Shown here piece by piece: positions 1 through 6,174 of a stretch of 10,389 bases of DNA. The position numbers and the translations under genes were made by a program. The notes beneath the pieces were generated by a model. That model saw nothing but the letters and a program-made list of their open reading frames with translations. It was not told where the DNA came from and did no database searches. Location: contig JAIPIM010000134.1 of assembly GCA_021734725.1 (NCBI GenBank), positions 1 through 10,389 of the forward strand, in the 5' to 3' direction. Positions within the stretch are counted from its first letter, which is position 1, and each line of letters starts with the position of its first letter. The DNA comes from Minisyncoccota bacterium (GTDB lineage: Bacteria; Verrucomicrobiota; Lentisphaeria; Oligosphaerales; MVZH01).

Positions 1-813
1 GAAGATTATTTCCAAGGGCACTTTCCGGGTGCTCCCGTGATGCCGGGAGTACTCCAGATTGCATCTATGTCCCAAGTTGCAAACGCCGTATTACGTAAAC
101 GCGGCTTGCAGTCGCCGGATTGCTTTTACTGGATGTCAGGCATTCGCCGTCTCAAATTCCGCAATCCAGCGAGCCCTGGAGATCGTCTCCTAACTGATGT
201 CACAATTCAAGCGATCGACAGCAACAGCGGGCGCGTGACGGTTACAGCAATCGTTCACACCGGAGAAACCACAAATTGTGAGGGAACCCTGGACTTGGTT
301 CCCACCACGGAAGATGCGTTGCTTAGTCGGCAACGCGGGTTCGCGCCAGCAACTGAGAGCGAAAGCACTGAAAGGGGCCAAACAGTACTTGAAGCAACAG
401 ACATCATGGGTGTTATTCCGCATCGATTCCCTTTCCTATTGATTGACCGGGTGCTGGAATTGGATAAAGACAACAGTCGGATCCGTGTACTCAAGAACAT
501 AACTGGGCATGAACCGCTCCTCGAAGGATATCCGGTTCCGGTGTTACCCGGCTACATACAAGCGGAAATCGGGGCCCAGGCCGGCTGCACACTGGCCCTT
601 TCACTGCCCGAGAACAGGAATAAACTGGCATACTTTATGTCCATTGACGAGGCCCACTTTACACAACCGGTAGTACCTGGAGACCAGCTGCTCATCGACG
701 TCGTCGTGTCTACCCGGGGCAGATTCGGTCGCGGCAGCGGCACAATGTCGGTAGACAATCAGTTGGTCGGAGAACTTACTCTCAAGTTCGCCGTGGTGGA
801 CCGCGAAGCGTGA
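1..813 (+). CDS. fabZ: Tandem (double hot-dog) 3-hydroxyacyl-ACP dehydratase, FabZ-like, 5' end missing
   Basis: The reading frame is open from the first base, so the true start lies upstream; 270 residues are visible. FabZ dehydrates 3-hydroxyacyl-ACP in cytoplasmic fatty-acid synthesis. Two FabZ domains follow each other. Domain 1 (residues 1-100 of the visible frame) begins with GHFPG, His at residue 7, followed by PVMPGVLQ. Domain 2 (about 133-268) begins IPHRFPFLLIDRV and ends with the PGDQL strand and core beta-sheet. FabZ sites pair a His from one subunit with a Glu from the other. Here domain 1 has the His, but its Glu position is Ala21 (QIASMSQ). Domain 2 has Glu189 (IQAEIGAQ) but has lost the HFPG histidine. 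A single composite site is therefore predicted. The gene sits 49 bp before lpxA, as in many fabZ-lpxA clusters. An upstream fusion, for example to LpxC, cannot be excluded. Confidence 0.93.
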   Translation, partial: EDYFQGHFPGAPVMPGVLQIASMSQVANAVLRKRGLQSPDCFYWMSGIRRLKFRNPASPGDRLLTDVTIQAIDSNSGRVTVTAIVHTGETTNCEGTLDLVPTTEDALLSRQRGFAPATESESTERGQTVLEATDIMGVIPHRFPFLLIDRVLELDKDNSRIRVLKNITGHEPLLEGYPVPVLPGYIQAEIGAQAGCTLALSLPENRNKLAYFMSIDEAHFTQPVVPGDQLLIDVVVSTRGRFGRGSGTMSVDNQLVGELTLKFAVVDREA

Positions 814-862
814 AGAACGATTAGCATGCCCTCCGGCCAGTCGTCGGGCGGAAAGTTGAGTC

Positions 863-1666
863 ATGGCCACAAACATCCACCCATCCGCAATTGTCAGCCA
901 GACAGCAACTCTGGCGCAAGGATGTACCATAGGTCCGTATTGCATCGTTGGTGACAAGGTAGCAATCGGCTCAGGCACACGTCTCCAATCTCATGTGGTC
1001 ATCGATGGCAATACTACCATCGGCCAAAACTGCGAGATCTTTCCTTTTGCATGTGTCGGCAAACAAACGCAGGACCTGAAATACAGGGGGGGGTTGGGGC
1101 CTGTAGAAATCGGCGATAACACAACCCTGCGTGAATATGTTACCGTTCATACACCGACGGATCCGGATGGTCTTACAAAAATCGGGAACGCATGCCATAT
1201 CCTGGCTTACAGCCATATTGCGCATGACTGCGTTCTGGGCAACCGCATTATCATGAGCAACGGCACAAACTTGGGGGGTCACGTTGTCGTCGAGGACGCC
1301 GTGGTCTTCGGCGGTCTGTGCGGTGTCCACCAGTTCGTCCGGATCGGCACGATGGCAATGCTCGGCGCCATGAGCAAGGCAACCCAGGACATCGCGCCTT
1401 ATTCCCTGGCAGAGGGAAATCCCGCGGTCCCAAGAATGGTCAACAAAGTCGGGCTCTCAAGAAATGGCTTGGACGACGACCGTGTCCGCGCTATTGTCAA
1501 GGCTCACAAACTCCTGTTCCATGCCGGCTTGACTCAGGGAGAGGCTCTAGAACAGCTTGAGTACCAGCTTGGGCAGTTGCCTGAAATTGAACACTTGATC
1601 GCTTTTGCCCAGAGCTCTGAGCGGGGGCTGGCGCGGCCGAAGCTGCAAAAAGGTAAGAATCAATGA
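863..1666 (+). CDS. lpxA: Acyl-[ACP]-UDP-N-acetylglucosamine O-acyltransferase LpxA
   Basis: LpxA catalyses the first step of lipid A synthesis, transferring a 3-hydroxyacyl chain from ACP to the 3-OH of UDP-GlcNAc in the cytoplasm. The 267-residue product has the usual length. It shows the left-handed beta-helix hexapeptide pattern (IHPSAI, CTIGPY, VAIGSG, TTIGQN and so on) to about residue 190, then the helical C-terminus (GLSRNGLD through the end). The segment SHIAHDCVLGN carries the catalytic His121 (His125 in E. coli). NLGGHVVVEDAVVFGGL and VHQFVRIG match the family closely. The residue equivalent to the E. coli Gly173 acyl-length ruler is Ala169. The chosen ATG follows GGAAAG by 7 bases and gives the standard N-terminus MATNIHPSA. 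The last four bases overlap serS. It should be co-transcribed with the fabZ gene upstream, which competes for the same 3-hydroxyacyl-ACP. Confidence 0.97.
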   Translation: MATNIHPSAIVSQTATLAQGCTIGPYCIVGDKVAIGSGTRLQSHVVIDGNTTIGQNCEIFPFACVGKQTQDLKYRGGLGPVEIGDNTTLREYVTVHTPTDPDGLTKIGNACHILAYSHIAHDCVLGNRIIMSNGTNLGGHVVVEDAVVFGGLCGVHQFVRIGTMAMLGAMSKATQDIAPYSLAEGNPAVPRMVNKVGLSRNGLDDDRVRAIVKAHKLLFHAGLTQGEALEQLEYQLGQLPEIEHLIAFAQSSERGLARPKLQKGKNQ

Positions 1667-2913
1667 TTGATATCCGTATTTTAAGGGATGACCCCGAACG
1701 CGTTCGCGAGAATTGTCGACGCCGCGGCGCTCATGTCGATGTCGACGCTCTCCACAAGAAGGATCAGGCCTACTTGATCCTCGTACGCGAAGTCGAAGAT
1801 ATGCGAGCTGAGCGCAATCGGCTCAGCAAACTCTGCAAAGATGATATCTCCGCGCGCGAGAAGGTTCGCGAGCTCAAAAAGGAGGTTGCGGCGAAGGAAG
1901 CTCAGTTGTCCGACCTGCGAACATCCATTGACCAGGACTTGGCATGGCTTCCGAACTTTCTAGCTGACGACGTTCCATCGGGTGAGGATGACGAAGATAA
2001 TGTCGCCCTACGGCATTGGGGCCAAAAGCCAGACTTCTCATTCGATCCTCGTTCCCATGATCAGTTGGGAGAGAAACTCGGCATTATCGATACAGAACGC
2101 GGTGCAAAAGTTGCCCAGAGCGGGTTTTACTATTGGGCGGGTGCCGGTGCTCAATTGGCGAGTGCCCTGTTTTTCTGGGCGCAGCAAGAACTGGTGAAGC
2201 GGGGGTTCCAGCTTTTCATGACACCGTGTGCAGCTAAAGAACGCACGCTCTTCGGTACGGGCTATCTACCATTTTTCGAAGATCAGACATACACGATTGC
2301 CGATGAAGATTTGGCGTTAATCGGCACCTCTGAACAGACGTTGGTGGGGTACCATGCCGATGAAATTATCACTGACGTGGACTTGCCATTGCGCTACGCA
2401 GCTTACTCGCCGTGTTTCCGGACGGAAGCGGGGAGCTACGGAAAAGAATCGCGCGGCATCTTTCGTGTCCACCAGTTCCATAAAGTGGAGCAGATTGTGT
2501 TTTGTCGGCCGGAGGACTCACCGGCGATGCACGAGAGTTGCCAGGAGAACGAGGAATACCTCCTCCAGCAACTCGGGATCCCTTACCGGGTGGTTAATGT
2601 CTGCATCGGTGACATGGGAGCACCAGGCTATAAAAAGTATGATATCGAAGCTTGGTTCCCTGGTTACGGCGGCTACCGCGAAGTCACGTCCAACACGAAT
2701 CTGACTGATTTCCAGGCCCGCCGACTCGGCATCCGATATCGTTCCGAAAACGGCGACAAACACTTTGTCCATACCATTTCGGCGACCGCCGTAACGGACC
2801 GCGTGGCGTGCGCGATCATGGAAAATTTCCAGCAGGAAGACGGCAGCATTCTGGTCCCCGAAGTACTGCGTTCCCTCACGGGCTTCGATCGCATGCAACT
2901 ACGGGATGCGTAA
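1663..2913 (+). CDS. serS: Serine-tRNA ligase (class II aminoacyl-tRNA synthetase)
   Basis: The enzyme charges tRNA-Ser with serine using ATP. The 416-residue product has the expected size. Residues 1-30 form the N-terminal start typical of the family. About 30-100 are charged heptad-like sequence forming the tRNA-binding coiled-coil arm. The serine-binding T-x-E loop is TSE at 222-224 in LIGTSEQTL. Motif 2 is CFRTEAGSYGKESRGIFRVHQF, with Arg253 and Glu255. The strand YREVTSNTNLTDFQARR is normal for the family. Motif 3 is unusual: the common NGSGLAVGRT is replaced by SATAVTDR, one residue shorter but keeping Arg380 before the ENFQ helix. The ATG overlaps the lpxA stop (ATGA), with AAAAAGG nine bases before it, which indicates translational coupling. 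Coupling of lipid A synthesis to a tRNA synthetase is not a standard arrangement known to me. Confidence 0.97.
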   Translation: MIDIRILRDDPERVRENCRRRGAHVDVDALHKKDQAYLILVREVEDMRAERNRLSKLCKDDISAREKVRELKKEVAAKEAQLSDLRTSIDQDLAWLPNFLADDVPSGEDDEDNVALRHWGQKPDFSFDPRSHDQLGEKLGIIDTERGAKVAQSGFYYWAGAGAQLASALFFWAQQELVKRGFQLFMTPCAAKERTLFGTGYLPFFEDQTYTIADEDLALIGTSEQTLVGYHADEIITDVDLPLRYAAYSPCFRTEAGSYGKESRGIFRVHQFHKVEQIVFCRPEDSPAMHESCQENEEYLLQQLGIPYRVVNVCIGDMGAPGYKKYDIEAWFPGYGGYREVTSNTNLTDFQARRLGIRYRSENGDKHFVHTISATAVTDRVACAIMENFQQEDGSILVPEVLRSLTGFDRMQLRDA

Positions 2914-3274
2914 GACTGTCTCCCGCCCGGTAAGGGGACCGTTTACAACCTTCAACAAAAGCAAGGCGCACGCGTGGACATCGAGGCCGTCGCGACGCTC
3001 AGCAAATGATTTTCATTCCTCGCGGCATACTCTGCGCCTCGGCGAGAGTAAAATAAAGAACCCGCCGGCCCACACCCAACGCAACTGCGTCCGCGGCCAA
3101 TCTTTACCGCCATTCTTACACCACCCAAAACCGCTCTAACGAACATATTTGAGTACACTCTAAAAAGTCAAAACCCTTGTCCCGAACCTACCGAACCAAA
3201 ATCCAACTCTCTTTGAGCACAAACTTGGACGAGGTTCGGGACAGAGTTCGCGGTTTTCCGCAAGTCTGCACTTT
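2914..3274. other. Intergenic region between convergent serS and the beta-helix gene
   Basis: No convincing protein is encoded here. The short open frames are rich in rare residues and match nothing recognisable. The stretch holds a dispersed-repeat-like segment near its middle and, at its right side, a nested inverted repeat whose outer arm reaches the stop codon of the minus-strand gene. Both are described separately. No classic GC hairpin followed by a T-run is seen directly after the serS stop. Confidence 0.7.
3018..3054 (+). repeat. Dispersed-repeat-like CTCTGCG/CCTCGGCG segment with imperfect hairpin
   Basis: The segment contains ACTCTGCGCCTCGGCGAGAG, which can fold as ACTCT-(bulged G)-CGC against GCG-AGAGT with a CTCG loop (3029-3049). 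Sequences of the CTCTGCG...CCTCGGCG...GAGA type are familiar to me as short intergenic repeats in many environmental bacterial genomes; that is recollection, not a search. It is not followed by a T-run on either strand, so it does not look like an intrinsic terminator. Only one copy lies in this window. Confidence 0.35.
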
Positions 3275-3277
3275 TTA
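3161..3277. repeat. Nested inverted repeat, possible bidirectional terminator
   Basis: Outer arms are TAAAAAGT (3161-3168) and its exact complement ACTTTTTA (3270-3277). Inside them are the exact 12-base arms TGTCCCGAACCT (3178-3189) and AGGTTCGGGACA (3232-3243), separated by 42 bases. A small perfect hairpin, GCGG-TTTT-CCGC (3250-3261), lies between the inner and outer right arms. The outer right arm contains the stop codon of the minus-strand gene. On the minus strand the inner hairpin is followed after a few bases by a T-rich stretch, so it could end that transcript. The long loop is unusual for an intrinsic terminator. A decayed miniature inverted-repeat element is an alternative. The symmetry is seen directly; the function is inferred. 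Confidence 0.6.
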
Positions 3278-5824
3278 AACCGAACTCGTATTTGAGAGTG
3301 GCAAAAATCCATGCCCCACGGCTCCCTGCGTAGTCTTCGTCAGCGGAACAAACCCCAGCTTAAATGCCGGTGACTCCGGACACACCCGGAAATCGCCGGC
3401 GGCCGGATCGACGAACAGCGGATCCGCCGCCATGCCGTCCGGATCGCGGCCTTGCCCCTGCCATTCAGCCAGAGTCAGAGCGCGATTCTCGACCGTACAG
3501 CCAATCACGAACGCCGGATTCAGGGCACCCTCGCCGCATGCAGCGGCAAGCGCGTCGAGCGGGACACGGAACGTGGTATCCCATCCCTGGTCGCCGGCGA
3601 GTGGATGTACGGCGGCATGCCAGCGGAATGCGGGTGGTTCCGAGACCGACCAGCAGGCCGCGCATTCGCCGTCGGATGCCACGCCCAGTTGCACCATCCC
3701 CGGGCCCTCCGCGAACGGCTTGAGGAAAAGTTCAGTGTGTTCGTGATTCCACAGCGTCCCGCCGCCGCAGTGAAACGCGGGCGGGGGTCGCTCGATCCGA
3801 ATGTGTACATGCAGGAGCGCGTCCTGCCGCAGAAAACGCGCCTCAATCCGGTGCTCGGCGGCTGCCTCCGCGCCGGAGGACCGTACAAACCGGTCCACGG
3901 TCATGGCCCGTGACCAGTCCTCCGGACGCGGTGAGGCGCTGATCTCGGGTGCGGCGTCGAGCACCAGGAACGACGCCCGCGCGTAACCCGTGGCAAAGGG
4001 CTGCGACCCGTAATTGGTCGCGCTCCGCGCAAAACGCGGCGGCCCGACCGCGGACCAGTAGAGATTGCTGTTGAAGCGCGCGCCGTCAGGGTTCAGAAAT
4101 TGGATGTCACGTTCCGTTCCGACCACGATGTTCCGCTCGAACACGCACCCGCTCGAGCCCGCGAACGATATCCCGCGCTTCCGGCCGCACACGAACACGT
4201 TGTTGCGCAGGACGTTGTTCCTGGCCATGTGCACGTGCAGTGACGCCTCGTCGATGTCATACACGAGGTTGCCCTCACAGGTGACACCGTCGACGCCGAT
4301 GTCCAGGTACAGTCCGTTGGCCAGGCTCGTACGGCCGTGCGAACCGTGCAGGATGTTGCCGCGCACGACCGTGCCGCGCTGCGACCAGGAGAAGTAGATG
4401 CAGCCGCCGTCGTCCAGCGCGTTCATCACGTTCCACACGTGGTTGTACTCGACCGCGTTCTCAGCCGGCAGCGGCTTCGCCCGGTTGCCGTTGCTGAGCG
4501 TGATACCGCAATAGGTGCAGTCGGAGACCTCGTTGTGGGCGATGCGGCCGCGGCTCCAGTTGATGCCATGGATGCCGACCGCGAAATTGCGCAGCTCGCC
4601 CACGTGCAGCACCCGGTTGTTGACGACGGCGTTGCGCGCCCCGAAGTTCGATGCAATCCCGTTGGCACCGCAGTGCGTGATCTCGCACTGCTCGATCGTC
4701 ATGTCGTCCGTGTGCACAAGTTTCACGCCCTGTCCGCCGGAGCGTCGCACGATCAACCCGCTCAGCCGGCAGGCGCGCGCATGCTGAAGCATGACCGCCC
4801 CGGTGAAAAACTCGGACCAGACGCCGGGAGAGCTTTGCTCTTCGGAGCCCGGGTACCCCGACCCGACCCTGCCGGCCTTCTCCACAAGGGCTGTCGTCGT
4901 TAAGTCGAGGGTCAGTCCGCGCAGAGTAACGTCCACCACGGGACGGCCGCCCTCGAAACGCGTGACCAAGACGCCCTGCCCCTTCACATTGTGCTCCCAC
5001 ACGGGCGTCCCGCTGCCTTCGATGCGGACCAGACTGGTTAGATACGGCGCTTCGATAAGGCTGCGATTCAGGTCCTCGCCCGGAAGCGGCCAGTAGACCA
5101 CCCGCCCGCATTCGCGGTCCAGGTACCACTGTCCCGGTTTGGTCATGCCCTCGCGCAAGTTCAGCACGTAGTACTCCTGGACGTTGAAACAGCCGGGCGG
5201 ATAGGTGCAGGGCGGATCCAGCCGCAGCGTGCGCGTGTCCGGGTCGTGAGCTGCCGCCTGCGTGTGTGAGTCGTCCCAGGCATGTAGAATCACGAACTCG
5301 GCATTCTTGAGCGACAGATCGGGGGGCAACTGGTTCTGGCCGTACGCGAGTCGGGAGCGCTTCTCCTCTGACGGGAGCGGGTCGAAGCAGGGGTCGTAAG
5401 GCTCGTGGAAGGTTGTGGCATGCCGCCATGTCCCGGTCTCCGGCAGACGCGCGTTAGGACGTGCCTCACCTTCGACGTAGAGCTGCCGGAAATCCCAAGC
5501 GCCGGTTTCCGTCCCCGGTGCCGGTGCCGACCACAGCCGTCCGTCGGGCTCCGGCTCCCATCCGGTCAATACGCGCCCCCCGGAGAGTACGGGGCTCTCG
5601 CCGGGCGCGGCCGCAAGGGTCAGGCCACTGTCGCGCGGATCCAGCCTGAGCGGTTCGTCCAATTCATAGCGACCGCCATGTAAAACGATGGTGCATCCGC
5701 CGGTGCCGGCTCGTCGGCAAACCGTCACGGCCGCCGCCGGTGTCGCCAGGGGATCGGCCTCTGTACCTTCCGCGTTGTCACACCCTCCCGGGGCCACATG
5801 GATCGTCAGCTTCCGCGGCGTCAT
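3275..5824 (-). CDS. Right-handed parallel beta-helix protein, GH141-like, with CBM9-like domain
   Basis: The 849-residue protein has four parts. Residues 5-130 form an N-terminal segment (IVLHGGRYELDEPLRL, PGESPVLSGG, RQLYVEGEARPNARLP). A linking region runs to about 285. A right-handed beta-helix of about 18 Asn/Gly-rich rungs lies at about 296-593 (NGIASNFGARNAVVNN, LDDGGCIYFS, GLYLDIGVDG, CEGNLVYD). A CBM9-like segment lies at about 630-785 (HEHTELFLKP, GWDTTFRVPLDAL), before the closing ADPLFVDPAAGDFRV tail. The layout resembles GH141 glycosidases. Asp471 and Asp512 lie 41 residues apart, the spacing I recall for the proposed GH141 catalytic pair; this needs alignment. I use Met at 5824, not 5845, because AAGGAG lies six bases before it and the upstream frame contains that site. 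No signal peptide is seen. GC is higher than in neighbours. A non-hydrolytic polysaccharide-binding or lyase role is possible. Confidence 0.82.
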   Translation of the reverse strand: MTPRKLTIHVAPGGCDNAEGTEADPLATPAAAVTVCRRAGTGGCTIVLHGGRYELDEPLRLDPRDSGLTLAAAPGESPVLSGGRVLTGWEPEPDGRLWSAPAPGTETGAWDFRQLYVEGEARPNARLPETGTWRHATTFHEPYDPCFDPLPSEEKRSRLAYGQNQLPPDLSLKNAEFVILHAWDDSHTQAAAHDPDTRTLRLDPPCTYPPGCFNVQEYYVLNLREGMTKPGQWYLDRECGRVVYWPLPGEDLNRSLIEAPYLTSLVRIEGSGTPVWEHNVKGQGVLVTRFEGGRPVVDVTLRGLTLDLTTTALVEKAGRVGSGYPGSEEQSSPGVWSEFFTGAVMLQHARACRLSGLIVRRSGGQGVKLVHTDDMTIEQCEITHCGANGIASNFGARNAVVNNRVLHVGELRNFAVGIHGINWSRGRIAHNEVSDCTYCGITLSNGNRAKPLPAENAVEYNHVWNVMNALDDGGCIYFSWSQRGTVVRGNILHGSHGRTSLANGLYLDIGVDGVTCEGNLVYDIDEASLHVHMARNNVLRNNVFVCGRKRGISFAGSSGCVFERNIVVGTERDIQFLNPDGARFNSNLYWSAVGPPRFARSATNYGSQPFATGYARASFLVLDAAPEISASPRPEDWSRAMTVDRFVRSSGAEAAAEHRIEARFLRQDALLHVHIRIERPPPAFHCGGGTLWNHEHTELFLKPFAEGPGMVQLGVASDGECAACWSVSEPPAFRWHAAVHPLAGDQGWDTTFRVPLDALAAACGEGALNPAFVIGCTVENRALTLAEWQGQGRDPDGMAADPLFVDPAAGDFRVCPESPAFKLGFVPLTKTTQGAVGHGFLPLSNTSSV

Positions 5825-5830
5825 CTTACG

Positions 5831-5836
5831 CTCCTT
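5831..5836 (-). promoter_or_regulatory. Ribosome binding site deciding the beta-helix gene start
   Basis: Reading the minus strand, AAGGAG is followed by six bases and then ATG at 5824. It is an ideal Shine-Dalgarno sequence. The alternative ATG at 5845 has only weak GAAGAG purines far upstream and would place this site inside the coding region. Confidence 0.75.
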
Positions 5837-5879
5837 CTGTTGCATTCACGGACTCTTCAAAATACCCTTCGCGCGAGTC

Positions 5880-5941
5880 GTTCGTGGTTCGTCGTTCTTC
5901 GTTCTTGGTTAAAAACCACGCACCAAGAACCAAGAACCAAG
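5880..5941. repeat. Inverted array of 7-base repeats (GTTCKTS / AACCAAG)
   Basis: Four heptamers, GTTCGTG, GTTCGTC, GTTCTTC and GTTCTTG (5880-5907), are followed by a short spacer. Three heptamers in the opposite sense then follow: CACCAAG, AACCAAG, AACCAAG (5921-5941). The two halves are complementary. GTTCTTGGTT (5901-5910) pairs perfectly with AACCAAGAAC (5928-5937), and pairing extends further with one mismatch (15 of 16). The array lies 56 bases upstream of the chosen start of the minus-strand beta-helix gene, in its leader or promoter. It resembles heptameric short tandem repeats known from some bacteria such as cyanobacteria. Whether it is regulatory or merely a dispersed repeat cannot be told from one copy. 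Confidence 0.8.
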
Positions 5942-5970
5942 AATTGCGAAATATCGTTTTTCGGAATTCT
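5940..5970 (-). terminator. Hairpin immediately after the stop of the coding remnant, possible terminator
   Basis: Arms AGAATTGCGAAA (5940-5951) and TTTCGGAATTCT (5959-5970) are complementary at 11 of 12 positions around a 7-base loop. The arm ends exactly at the base next to the TAG stop (5971-5973) of the minus-strand coding remnant. Beyond the hairpin in that direction comes a moderately T-rich TTGGTTCTTGG stretch rather than a pure T-run. The position suggests a 3' end structure. The stem is AT-rich, so termination strength is uncertain. Confidence 0.45.
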
Positions 5971-6174
5971 CTATTGGATCCGTTGGCCGTCAACTGACAG
6001 AACATTGCGTTCGGGAAACGGAAGGAACATAGCGCTGGGCGTTGGGCCTGCAAGCAGTATCGGATAACCATAATCAAGGAGCCAGCGGCTGTCATCGGGT
6101 GCACGTACGATATGGTTATGCGTGTCGCTGTGATAGTCGAGCAACGGACGCTCCCCCTCCTCTATCCTCGACAA
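5971..6174 (-). pseudogene. Short coding remnant, C-terminal fragment of an unrecognised protein
   Basis: An open frame of 67 codons ends at TAG and reads well as protein, for example SDTHNHIVRAPDDSRWLLDY, followed by GYPILLAGPTPSAMFLPFPE and RNVLSVDG. The composition (Pro-Phe-Pro-Glu, Trp-Leu-Leu-Asp-Tyr-Gly-Tyr) looks like conserved enzyme sequence rather than a random frame. Only a TTG start is available, directly after an in-frame TAA, with no convincing ribosome site. The same frame continues upstream past that stop (6178-6552) without protein-like character. I read it as the surviving 3' end of a gene whose 5' part has been lost. I do not recognise the family. A genuine small protein started at TTG is the alternative. 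Confidence 0.5.

Noticed and set aside
3029..3049. Hairpin as intrinsic terminator of serS
   Set aside because: It is followed by AAAATAAAG rather than a T-run and lies more than 100 bases after the stop.
2906..3139. Small plus-strand frame overlapping the end of serS
   Set aside because: The translation is Pro/Arg/Ser-rich without conserved features and begins inside serS with no ribosome site.
4461..5429. 322-codon minus-strand frame inside the beta-helix gene
   Set aside because: It is out of frame with the clear beta-helix protein and has an Arg/Ala/Gly-rich composition typical of shadows in GC-rich genes.
5845..5845. ATG at 5845 as start of the beta-helix protein
   Set aside because: The ideal AAGGAG at 5831-5836 serves the ATG at 5824, and the extra seven residues are encoded across that site.
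5880..5941. Heptamer array as a CRISPR
   Set aside because: The unit is 7 bases with no unique spacers and changes orientation; nothing resembles repeat-spacer units or cas genes.
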